Source: Funneliformis mosseae (Eukaryota > Glomeromycota > Glomeromycetes > Glomerales > Glomeraceae). From it: 27,367 bases of DNA. The notes under the pieces are model-generated. The model was not told where the DNA came from and did no database searches. It saw only the letters and a program-made list of their open reading frames with translations. Below are positions 11,017 to 22,274 of this stretch, in pieces; position 1 is the stretch's first letter, and each line of letters begins with the position of its first letter. Position numbers and translations under genes: made by a program. The DNA lies in NCBI GenBank assembly GCA_910592005.1, contig CAJVPP010000706.1, forward strand, positions 1-27,367, written 5' to 3'.

Positions 11017-12236
11017 ATGAGTCTTACAAAATATGATGCCAATATTCATCCAGATGAATGGTTAAAAGATATTCAAAATTATTGTAATTTTCATCTTAAA
11101 GAAAGTTATTTTGTATGGTATTTTATTATACCATTAGTTGACGCTACTATCAATCTCCCAACTGGAATTAATGATATTGAAAAACTTCGTAAGGCACTCA
11201 AAGATGACATTTCGTTTACAATATTCAAAAATGCAAATAAAAGGAAGCTGCAGTTATTACAATATATTCCCGAAAGAGAAGGTGGAGAAACTTTAAAGTT
11301 CATTTCAAATTTTCGTAAATTATGTTATAATGCAGAAATCGAAGTGGAAGAACAAAAGAAATACCTTTATCAATCACTCCCAAATAATTACTTTTTAACC
11401 GAATTTTCTAAAAGGAAGGAGAAAATTAATTCTACAAATGAATTAATTAAAGAATTTGAGGAAATTGTTATGGAAGAATCGAATTTAATTAAACATAATT
11501 CCATCATAGCCTTAAAACATGTGGCTACAGGCAAATACTTGAGTTCAATTGGAAGTTTGAATTACACAACTGGAAGCAATTCTCAAATGGTATGCTTGTT
11601 TATAACGACAAACTTTATTTATTATAAATTTAAATTTATGAAAGCATCTCTTATCGTTACTTAGGTTTTTGCAAGTAATTTAGTACTTGATCGGAATGGT
11701 TTATGGACCATCCATACTAACAATTCGCATTTTAGTAATCCAGAATTAGCTTCTTACACCAACAACACTACTATATATCTACAACACAAAAATTCTAACC
11801 GTTATCTTGGAATTTATACTCGTGATTCTAAATCTCCATCAACCGGGCACACAGAAGGTAACCATTAGTATTTTATTAACTTATTTTTTAAAGGTTAATT
11901 CTAAAATATTAATTTTTTTTTAGTTTGTTGTTATCCATTTCGATATGAATGGAATTTTAAGAATTGTAAATTAGAGGATTCAAAAGAATATTTAAGATCA
12001 AACGATATTATTAATTTAAGTTACAATTCTTTACTATTTTTACGTAGTCATGAATTTCAATTTACTATTAATAACGATACTTTTCAAGAGGTTGTTTGTC
12101 ATAACGAAAGGTTAGGAGGTAATGATGAGGTATGTACTGTACTTTTTACCTTTATTTGAATTTTGTATAGTACATATTTGGATTTAAAAGTTATCTTTTT
12201 TTTTAGTGGTGCATTGAACTTGTTAAGCAGAATTAA
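11017..12236 (+). CDS. Gag-like region fused to MIR repeats, four exons
   Basis: Exons 11017-11589, 11665-11857, 11924-12129 and 12207-12236 give 333 residues. The introns (75, 66 and 77 nt) all begin GTA and end in TAG. Residues 1-155 are helical, and their pattern resembles retrotransposon Gag/capsid: a start DEWLKDIQNYC, then LLQYIPEREGGETLKFISNFR, LCYNAEI and LYQSLPNNYFLTEF. From about residue 157 it becomes MIR-like (beta-trefoil): HNSIIALKHVATGKYLSS, then LWTIHTN, IYLQHKNSNRYLG, VCCYPFRYEWNF and a final NDEWCIELVKQN. There is no signal peptide and no membrane segment, so it is probably cytosolic. MIR domains occur in protein O-mannosyltransferases and IP3/ryanodine receptors, but no enzyme domain is present here. 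The MIR call is fairly sure, the Gag comparison is by eye, and the function is unknown. Confidence 0.8.
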
Positions 12237-13069
12237 TTTATAAATATTTATGAAGACTATTTCAATAGGGATGATGCTATTCCCATCCTTTATTCTTTTT
12301 ATTCTTTTTTGAACAAACAAATACAATAGATTTATTTTAAATATCTTTTCTTTAAATGTATAAAAATTTATTTAAAATAAATTTATAAACTTTTTTAAAA
12401 AGAAATATGGTCATCAGTCAATTAATACCTGATTTTAGACTTTTCTTTTCATGCATTAGATTATCTTTATATTTTCAGAGTGACAATTTAATTCTTTAAA
12501 CTGCAAATTGTTATCATAATTATTTGTGTGAAGAATACTATCAAAAGAAGTACTACAAACGAATGATTTAAAATGTTTCAAAACTAATTTACTAGGCATC
12601 ATAAAAATTTTCTCACATGTTTGTGCATAGTTAAATTATTTAATCATATATGGAAGTGTAATTTCAATCGAAATTTTTCGACATAGACTTTTTCTTATTT
12701 AGGAAGTCTCGAAAACAAATACTTATTGTTGACAATAAAAAAAAAATCAATTTAAAAATTTATGAAAATACGTCATGAATTATTTAGTAGGACTGCCGAC
12801 GCGTAGCAAAGTAGTATTTCGGAGCTTTACCGGCATTTATTTCTAATCGAAAATAATTTGTTTGAAGACAATCAAATATTAAAAAATTTTAAATGTTATT
12901 TAAACTAAAATTCATTAAAAAATAAAAGAGGGAAAACACGGAATTCCATCATTTGAATGCCCTAGTACCATAAAGCAGATGATTTTAAATTCTAAATTTG
13001 GAGTTGCTTCTTGATTACTTATTCGTTGATGATTATTAAAGCGAGACCTCGTTCATCTCTTTGTATTTA
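12237..13069. other. Intergenic, no gene found
   Basis: AT-rich 3' flank of the Gag-like/MIR gene, with an AATAAA-like polyadenylation signal near 12377. A short higher-GC patch near 12785-12835 has no reading frame of note. Confidence 0.5.
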
Positions 13070-14511
13070 CAGAATTACCATTTTTCTTCATCTTGCAACT
13101 GCTGTTCAACATCAAAATACAATTCGTTCGTGTCGGAAATCGGTGCCAACAACAAAATAATTTAAGAGCTTTATAACTATGTCGATTCACCAATCCTTAA
13201 TTGTATGCCGTTGACCTTTAAGAGTATAGAAAGAACTGTCCAGTGGCATATGCGAAAGTCTTATAGTCATCATCCAACGATACATAAGTCGAATGTTTTA
13301 TAAAGTGATTTGATATTCATATGGAAAACAAGTTGGTTAACGCTTACTCATGTGCCCGAAATACGAACAAATAATACTTTCATTCCTTTAGACCAGAACC
13401 ATGTTTCGATCTTCTAATTTACTTTTTTGGATTAGAACTAATACAAATATACCTGAATTCTGTAATAATGCACGCATCACCATGCAATCTAGGTGTACGT
13501 CAACGTTTGATTTGTCGATAAAAATTTGCACAAGCTGGCCTGAAGTTCTTGCTACAAGAAAGGAGATTCGCTGCTTAAGTCAAGGAAAAGCCAATTTGAC
13601 AATCATAGCAATTATGATATTACGAAAATGAGATATCAAAAATCAAGACTTACCGGTGGTTAATTTGTTTTGGGGATAAGAAGCTGAAAATAAAAAGAAA
13701 AATTATGTCATGCAAAATTTTTTTATGTATAGACTGAAACTACAACTCTGTGTAGAATGTACCAATACCAGGTGGAAATTACTCTTTCAAATTCCCTATC
13801 GTACTTGAGATAAAGCCTATCACGTGTCGGATATCTTACTGGATTGACCAAATATGGAACTTTTTAATTCTTCTGTGAATAAGGCGAACAATTTCTGAAA
13901 AAGTATTTTGGTATTTTTTTTCTCTATAATTGCTGATAACATAATGCCTTATATAAATATACAGTGCATATGGTTAGGAAAGTTTGAAACAGATTTTGAA
14001 AGTCGAAAATACGAATTAGGGTCTCAATTGTCGCACAAACCTACTGATTTATCCAAGTTCTGCAAGTGAAATCAGATATATCATAACTTTTGGTGATTAG
14101 CATTAAGATAAAAGAATAAAATAACATCGATTCTTACCGTCATATTTCTTCATAATTTTTTCACAGCCGATTATTCTCAAAAGTTCTTTTTGGATTTGCC
14201 GTATTACAATTGTATTAAGTATTTATATTTTCGTTTGCAGCGATAGGAACTTTGCCGGTGAGGCAATTATTACGAATATTTAGAAAAGTTTAGTTCGCAT
14301 TTAGACCACAATACTGCTTTTCGTTAATTTTTTTATTGTAGACGTTTACGTTTAAGTACGTTTAAGTTCAATAGGTTTCATCAAATATTACTTGTGTAAG
14401 TATCCCATGTGAAAAAAGGCTATTTGATGAAATCAATGTGATTCTCTAGTCAAACACTTTCGTAAAATCACTTTTGAAGATATTGAAAAATTTCGAATAC
14501 GCTGAAGCCAT
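13070..14511 (-). pseudogene. Decayed multi-exon gene or element, unknown family
   Basis: Reading the minus strand, several coding-like pieces alternate with good splice signals. An ATG at 14511-14509 opens 21 codons (MASAYSKFFNIFKSDFTKVF). Near 14280-14140 lie CLTGKVPIAANENIN and, after a one-base shift, IQKELLRIIGCEKIMKKYD with donor GTAAGA. At 13895-13720 lie TEELKSSIFGQSSKISDT and, in another frame, RDRLYLKYDREFERVIST. A 30-nt exon-like piece (13654-13683) sits between TTTTATTTTCAG and GTAAGT. A 99-nt piece (13453-13551), between TTCTTGTAG and GTATAT, reads RTSGQLVQIFIDKSNVDVH. Lower down come DYKTFAYATGQFFLYS and DTNELYFDVEQQLQDEEKW. No continuous frame can be built, so this is a relic, or a gene whose exons I cannot join by eye. 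The plus-strand ORF at 13401-13631 is its shadow. Confidence 0.35.
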
Positions 14512-16420
14512 AATTAATGAAGTGACTAGGTTGACGCTTTTAGAAATGCGGTAATATTTATTGTCTTTCACGACTCTTCGAACATTATTGGATCACGCAC
14601 AAATTTATTCATAAAAATGAACTTTCACTTTCTTCTTTTTTTTTTTATAAAACAAACCTTTTTTGAGATTAATCACATATTTTACATCTTGGATTATAAA
14701 ATTATTTATAAATTATACATAAATACATTCGTTCGGAGTATTAATATATATAGAATTAATCCAACATTCAATATACAATTATACAACTCATATGGCAAGA
14801 TCAAAAGATCAAAAAATAAATACAGTAAATACAAATAACTTACACATTCACTGAAACAGAGCATTGCGATAGTGGTAACTCCAAGGGATTGTTCAGAAAG
14901 CGAGAAGCGACCCTGCTCATGAACTCCGTTTAATTGTTGTTTTGCAAGGGACATCACGAGTAGCTACCAATGACCCCCTTCCTGAAGCGCCTAATTAAAG
15001 CCCAAAAGTGGCTACAATTAAGTATAATACCTCCAACCGCTACTGTACATGGATACACAATAAAATAATAAAACAAATAATACAAATAAAAAATACATTA
15101 TTGTTACAAAACATATATACTGTAAATGTCGTTTTTGCCCTGGTTAAATGTAAATTTTGAATGAGTGTGTCACAGAACATTATTATTACCTTTATATAAA
15201 AATACATATTTTATGAAATACTATACAGAAATTCTATATAATTTAATAAACTAACAAGTACATACACATATATTTTATGGTTTTAGAAATTCATACAAAG
15301 CTTATCTCAAGAAAATAAGGAGACTTTTTCCCGCTAAAAAATTTAATATTAATTTATTCACAGTTATACAATAGATTAATAATGGAATTTTTTTTTTTTT
15401 ACAAAAAAGCAAACGAGAATAATTTATATTTTACATGATACAAACATTTACGGGAGATTCGCAGAAAAAGTATTTAATTTTAAAGATATTAAATAATATT
15501 CTTAAGTTGAAGATAAATTTGTATTTTATTAATTTTAATTAAAAATTGTAATAGATTTGAAAGTTATTACATATAAATATATTATTTTTCCAGAATAAAT
15601 TTTTGACTCTTGGTCAATGATTGCAACAAATTTCAGTTAGAACACAATAGATCGAAAAGGAGTAAACATCTTGATGATGGAATGTCTGTCCTAAACTGGA
15701 AGTAAAACAATAGGTTCTTTACTAATTTAGTATACGTTAAGGGAGAGGAAGTCACACAGGACAAGTGTTCTCAGTTTTTGCATGATAATACGAATCTTCA
15801 CTACCCTATTTAGGAGACAGTCTACATTACCATACACGGCTTGGAGGCCGCACACCCCGTATATTACTGTTCGTTCACCAATGAAACAAATAAGGAGTTA
15901 AAACTCACCTTTCGTAAAAAAGCTCACTTCTTTCTCTAAAGATGCGTTTTTGTATTTCTTTTTTTTATTTTTATTCCATAAAGTAAATAATAAATAAATA
16001 AAAATAAAAACCACGCAGTTCTAGCGTCACCATTTATTTGGGTTGTTATGAGAGTGAAAAAATAAATTGTTGAAGCGTTTAATAAAAAGGTGAGGTTATA
16101 AATGATGAATTTTGACGCGTCACTTCATTTAATAAAAAAATGACAAATGAGCAAATCGAACATTTTATGACAATTTTATTCTAGAACCACAAAAATGCTG
16201 TCGATCACTCAATTGAAAACTCAAACTCTTTCCAAATAAAGTTAAGCAACGTTGCCTCCGGCTTTTCGGCATTCTTTTATTATGCTAAAGAAGAATATTA
16301 AACGTTATTTTTAATATCTTTAAATTCTTAAATGATAAATAATTATGGATTTTTCAGAATTTTTGAATTTTTTATTATTTTAAGATTTGGAAATTATATT
16401 AATGATTCAAATATTTCTAG
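14512..16420. other. Gene-free stretch with two GC-richer islands
   Basis: No supported gene. Islands at about 14845-15060 and 15690-15910 are clearly less AT-rich than their surroundings and look like fragments of repeats. The second holds a hairpin-forming stretch (CGGCTTGGAGGCCG) around 15838-15851. Neither gives a sensible protein. The 83-codon minus ORF over the first island runs into low-complexity Leu/Tyr sequence and is not supported as a gene. Confidence 0.4.
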
Positions 16421-16498
16421 ATCTAACACAAGATGAAAACGACGGGATGACAAGTTGACTCCAATGATGATTCCATTGATGATGTTTCACCAATAAAT
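16421..16498 (+). pseudogene. Exon-like acidic fragment left of the AT-rich block
   Basis: After an acceptor-like ATTTCTAG, the frame reads LTQDENDGMTS. A one-base shift near 16456 then gives DSNDDSIDDVSPIN up to a GT at 16499. The right side of the AT-rich block resumes in phase with VSESNENLEEIHQSL (23755 on). Both pieces are acidic and Ser/Asn/Asp-rich, consistent with one original disordered protein segment. Short and frameshifted, so weak. Confidence 0.25.
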
Positions 16499-19279
16499 GT
16501 GTGTAATTGGATAAAAATATTTTCTTCAATTCTTGTTAAATTAATCGTTTTACATTGTCCTTTTTATTTTATGACTCAATTGTTGCATCGAATACTTCAA
16601 ATCTAATAAATCTTCTAAAGAAGCCTTTACCATTTCTCTACTAACACAATAGAATGCATTCTAAATAATCTAATAATTATGTCAAAAATGTATTTTAGAC
16701 CTGAATTAGTGTGAATGAAAAATGAGAGTTTAGCATAATGAACTCTGATAAGATTCCTCACTTTTTGAAGAATATGAAATAAAAATTGATGATAAAAGGT
16801 TAATAATATTTTTGTAGGATTTATTTATATATATTTTTTAAAAAATGATAACAAGGTTTTTTATTTAGTGTATAAAGTAGGAGATTTTTTAATATATTAT
16901 GAGCAGTCCTCAATGTTTAAATACTGAGTATATGGTATAATAATTATAAAGCAGATAGTAATTCACTTAAAATTAAATCCTTTCATATAAAGACTTTTCT
17001 AATTGCCACTTTATTGACAAATGATATAATTATAAAGATGATAATAAATTATGGCTAGTTGAAGATAAAGTGAATTAATCAATTCAGTGAGTATAGAATA
17101 ATATATTATTGTTTGGTGATGTGACATAAAGAATATAATATTTATATTAAAGAAATTATATATCTTTTTAATAGTAAGTAGAAATACTATGATATAGCAA
17201 TAAAATACTAGCTATATTGTAAAATTATTACAATATCATCATTTATTATGATATCTCTCTACTTTAAAGGTTTTCTTAACATTTATGTTAATGACTTTAG
17301 CATTTATAAAAAGTATATCATTCATTAGAAGGAGTTTATTACAATTCAAAAATATATTATTAACTTTCTGAAGATAACTAAAAAATCATTTTTTAATCAG
17401 TTTCATTCCTTTTAATGTAATATTTGAAAATTTTATTAAGCCTATTATTCAAAATATAAAGCGATTAAAAAAAAGCTCAATTATAAAAACAATAAATAGT
17501 AATACTTAAGTAATTAGTAGTCTTAAATATATTATAACTGACATTTTGCAAGATAATAACTTAGCTGACATAAAATATCATAGTACAATTCATAATTGTA
17601 AAACATGTAATATTTCAAGTGATCACTTTATTAGTTCAGCTTATGATTACATAAAAATACATTTAATTAGAATTTTATAAGAGTCTGAAACAATTTTAAC
17701 TTTAATAATAATATTGATCATTTTCAGTTTTATATTGATCATTTCTAAATTCTAATTTTAGATTTTTTGATTAATGTTATACAAATATGAGAAATTTTGA
17801 TAGCCTAATTGCTTACTTTATTAATAAATAATTAACTATAAAAATTTAACTAAATAAAGTTCATATATCATATAATAATATGAATTAAAATCTTAATTTT
17901 AATTGGTAGGGTCTTGTAAAATAATTTTAATAGCTTAATCCTATATGCTTTATATTTATTTTATATATGATTGTAAAAGAACATATAATACTGAATATGA
18001 TAAAACAATTAAAGTTATATTCTAAATCAATTTTATTATAATGTAGATAAATAGATTAAATAAAATATTTAAATAATTTTAACTTACAAATTTTTGTATT
18101 TTTAATGATTATATTTTTATTTAGTTTTATTATTTTTTAACTTATTCTTAATATATAATATTACATATTAACATATTTTTTAATATATAATAAAAATATT
18201 ATTATCATATTATATTAATATATTTACAATATATAATTAAAATATATTAATAATATTATAAAATATATTTCTGATATATTTCTGATATCAAGTTAAAACA
18301 GAGTTAATAAAAATAAATCTACAATATATCTATTATATTTTAAAAGTACTTTTAATATATTTTTTAAAATATAAAATTTCAGAAAATTTATCTTGTAAAT
18401 GATAAAGATTTAGAAAATTTGATTAAAATTTAAATAATTCTAATAGAACTTTAATGATACATATAAATTAACTTCTCTAATTTAAAATAAGATAATTTAA
18501 AAAATAAGAAGATTTAATTCCAATTCAGCTTATAGTTTTGATTTTAATTTAAAATTTTTAAATATTTTACAATAAATTTAAAATTATTAATTATTTAGGT
18601 AAATTTACCTAAAAAGTAAAAAATGAAATAATTAATTACACTCATAATAATATATATTTATTTGCATTCATATTAGCAATAATTAAAATAATTTTTTATT
18701 TTAAATGAAAATTTTTTATTATTTTTAAAAAAGTTGCTAATTTTAACTTTAGTTTATTTTTGATCTAATTATCAAAACTTTTACATATTAATTATTTAAA
18801 TTAGCTTTTCAATTATACATATCTATCTTAACTATATTTTGCTTATGACTTTAAAAAAAATTTAGAATTAAATTTTACTTTTAAATCGTAAAAAATAAAG
18901 ATAAAATCATTAGAAATTTTGATCAAGCATAGAAAATAAGCTTTTAAATCAATACTGCAGTTACAAAGTTATAATTAAAAAAAAAAGAAATGCTATAAAA
19001 AAAAAAAGTCAATTAATTTTAAATTTTTCATAAAAGAAATTATATACTTAAAGTATCATTTGAATTGCTTCTAATAGAATTGATTTTAGAATTTATGGAT
19101 TAGCAATTTATAAAAGTTTTTGAAATAAAAGATTTACTTTTTTTTAAATGTTGTTTTAAGAATTTTCTTTTTTTTGACAATTAAAAAAAAAAAAAAATAA
19201 AAAATGATTTAAAAAAAAATTATGATTTTAAATGATCTCAAATAATCTCAAATGATATCATTTTTATTATAAATTAATT

Positions 19280-20340
19280 ATACTGTATTTTCTAAAAAAA
19301 TCATATGATTTTAAAATAGCCAATCAAAATTTGACTGTCAAAACTAATTATTAATTTATCCAAAACTTATATAATTTATTAATAAATATGTCTTAAAACT
19401 CTAAAATATATTTTAAATTAAGGTTAAAATGTTATTTCATCTCTAAAACTACTAAAATTAGTTTCAGAGTTCTGGAGTTTTAGGGATTTATAATTTTAGT
19501 TAGTAGCTTTAGTAGAATAGTATATTTTTAGCCTTATTCTATTTATTAATTTCATTATAAAATTATAATCATGATTATAATTAGTAAAAAGCAGTTGTTC
19601 AGATGAAATTTCTCACATAAACATATTACTATAAATATCTAATAAAATTATATTCTTTTTCATTAATAACTTCAAGTGCTATATAAGAAAGATTTCTATA
19701 TATACTTTCTAATATTTTATTAACAAGAGCGTAAAATCTATAATTACTAATATCTCAAAAGTCAGCTATTTTATTATATAGTATATTTTCTGAATACAAA
19801 TTTTTATAAATAGAATTTTTCATATTAAAGTCTTAAAATTGTATTAATTATATTTAAAAATATAGTTATTCTTTTATATTTATATAAGTTAATTATAATT
19901 TTATTGTAAATATTTTATTAAATTTATATTATATATAATTATTACTAGAAAATAATCTTTATTTTGTGGATTTTGAATAAGATCACGAAATTAAATAAAG
20001 TATCTAAATTTGCTACTTAATATTAATTAAGATTCAACCTATAAATAAAAATTCAATTAATTAGGTTTATTTGTTAATTTATAAAAAATAGCATTATTAA
20101 TACTTTTAAATAACATACCTCTATAAACTAATTTCTATTAGTACTTTTAATATTTTTAATCTTTTAAATTTTACTTTTTTACCTTTAAATTTTATTAATT
20201 GTTTTCTAATAGAATCCCATTTATTATAAATTCTATCAATTCAAACTTCTATATAAATTTTAAAGTATTAATCTTTAATTAGATATTCAATATTTTGTAA
20301 ATTATTATACGGTATTTACTCAACTATATTATAAGAAATA
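19280..20340 (-). pseudogene. Possible C-to-T-worn coding relic inside the AT-rich block
   Basis: One minus frame (codon starts at 20339, 19799 and so on) keeps protein-like stretches without a frame change, such as DRIYNKWDSIRKQLIKFKGK and SNYRFYALVNKILESIYRNL. Its many stops are mostly TAA or TAG where Gln would fit, as expected from CAA/CAG decay. The first stretch recalls the N-lobe of Rhizophagus kinases only weakly. The stop density is about what random DNA of this composition gives, so the frame may be fortuitous. Family not identified. Confidence 0.2.
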
Positions 20341-20363
20341 ATTGCTTTCATTTGACATCTTTT

Positions 20364-20564
20364 TGTAGTAATACCTCTATAAATGCACTTCTTTTAGAAT
20401 CATAATAAAAAATAGCATACTGTATATTTAGAGAGGATGTACATTTATAGAAAATAAAATATTAAGAGTTTTTATGAGTTAGGACTAAAGTCTACTGTAT
20501 ATTTAAAGAGAATTTACATAGAGTATATATTTATAAAAGGTATACTTATAGAAGTTTTACTATA
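20364..20564. mobile_element. MITE-like element with transition-degraded TIRs
   Basis: The ends at 20364-20393 and 20535-20564 are imperfect inverted repeats: TAGTAATACCTCTATAAATG against TAGTAAAACTTCTATAAGTA after reverse complement. Most differences are C/T or G/A. The form resembles the pogo/Tc1-type TIR (CAGTAAAACCTCTATAAG). Internally, two similar segments beginning TACTGTATATTT lie near 20420 and 20493. No coding capacity. Confidence 0.5.
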
Positions 20565-20851
20565 TTAAATTATCAAATGTATTATTTTAGATACACTGTT
20601 TGAAAATTATGCTTACAAATAACTTTGAATACAAAGTTTATAATATAATACTAAGAATTCTTTTTTGCAGTTTTTATAAGTTCTTTAGTTTCTTAATTTA
20701 AAGAAACTTTATCATGATTATGATTATAAATTATAATTTATATTATCTTTAATTTTTCTCATTTGTGAAAGATTCATTAGCGTAAAGTATTTATTACATA
20801 AATTTATATTATTTATTTATATTGAAACTGGCAAAAACTGACAGACCTGTT

Positions 20852-20884
20852 AAATATGACATATATGCCAAATATGTCATATTT
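20852..20884. repeat. Small palindrome with tandem TATGCCAAA/TTTGCCAAA units
   Basis: AAATATGACAT (20852-20862) and ATGTCATATTT (20874-20884) are perfect 11-bp inverted arms around an 11-nt loop. The same stretch is also an imperfect direct repeat (TATGACATATATGCCAAA then TATGTCATATTTGCCAAA). It could be a terminal piece of another worn element. Confidence 0.5.
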
Positions 20885-22274
20885 GCCAAATAGGACACAT
20901 ATATCATTTATTATATTTTTATTATATTTATCATTATTATTATTTATTTCATATTTAACATAATTAGAATATCTGCTAGCTCTGTTATTATTATTAATAG
21001 TATCATAAATACCATAGATTTTCTTTAATTATAATTTTTCTATATAAAGAGCATGAAAATGTCTTGAAAAAAAACAGATTTCAACATTGTATTCAGTATA
21101 TATTTAATAATAATAATAAACAAACTTAACATATTGCAAACATAAAACTTATAATTTTATTCTTGTTAACTAAATAAACTCTCTAATTAATAGCATGTTA
21201 AATTAATTGAATTTAATTAAAGCTATTGCCTCCTTGACTTCAAATCATAGTTAACTTATTTGACGAAAGAGTAATATTAATAATGTCTAAATTATAATTA
21301 TTTAAATAATTATTCTAAAAAAGAAAATATAATAGTATTACTAATTTTATTTATTTATTTAATTGAATTATTTTATTTTTTTTACTCAAATTAATTTTAG
21401 GTTAAATCAGATTGAATCTTGAAAAATTTTGATTAATGATATTCCTTTAGCTGAAATTATTAATTTTCATTACTATAATATAGATCTTTAAAGAATTATT
21501 TAATTTAATTAGTATTTATTATTATTAGTAATTGTGATTATTATAATTATTTTTTTATTTTTATTTTTTTTACATAATTACATAAAAAAATGATAAAAAA
21601 AACTTATTTTTTTTATTTATATAGTTCTTCTTTCTCTATTTATTTTTTTAAAAAATCATATATAAATAACTATTATTCTTATTAATATTGATATTGATAT
21701 CTATAGTTCTTGTATGAAGCTAATCAAATTTCTTTTTTTTTTTAAATTTAAAATGATTATAGCTAAAACTATATAAAATAGAATACTTGATACTAATAAT
21801 TATATAGCATGAACTGTATATAATATTTTTATGATAATTTTGTAATTTTAATTAAAATCTCAAAAATGATAAATAAAATTAAAACAATTACTTGAGGAAT
21901 CACAGATAAGGATTCACAATAATATCAAAAATTATTCTTACTATAAAAATACATAAAGTAAACAATATAAATATTAAAATAACTCAAAGATATTTTAGAG
22001 ATTACATATTAGAGATTCTAAATTAATACAGTAAATTAATATAATATTATACAATAAGATTTACTAATAATAATAAAAGGAATTACTCAAATGTAAAAGG
22101 GTCACAATTTATTTATAATAGTTTTAAAAGGATTGTGAAAGATAAATTTTATACTTGATTAATTATACTTCTTTATTAATATAATATGTAAGTTCTGTAT
22201 TTAAAAGATTATTATTTTATTAGTGCTGAGACTCAAAAAAAATACAGAAATATTTATACATATTGAATAAATAA

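Noticed and set aside
11590..11664. MIR protein ending at 11664 as 215 residues
   Set aside because: The tail is read-through of a GTATGC..TTAG intron; splicing continues MIR-like sequence to 12236.
13401..13631. 76-codon plus-strand ORF
   Set aside because: It lies antisense to the better coding-like minus pieces with splice signals, has no homology character, and looks like their shadow.
14706..14957. 83-codon minus-strand ORF
   Set aside because: It spans a GC-richer repeat island and then low-complexity Leu/Tyr/Phe; no upstream signal or family resemblance.
16800..22270. Mitochondrial insertion as the cause of the AT-rich block
   Set aside because: No mitochondrial protein, rRNA or tRNA segments could be read, and flanking and internal elements are nuclear transposons.
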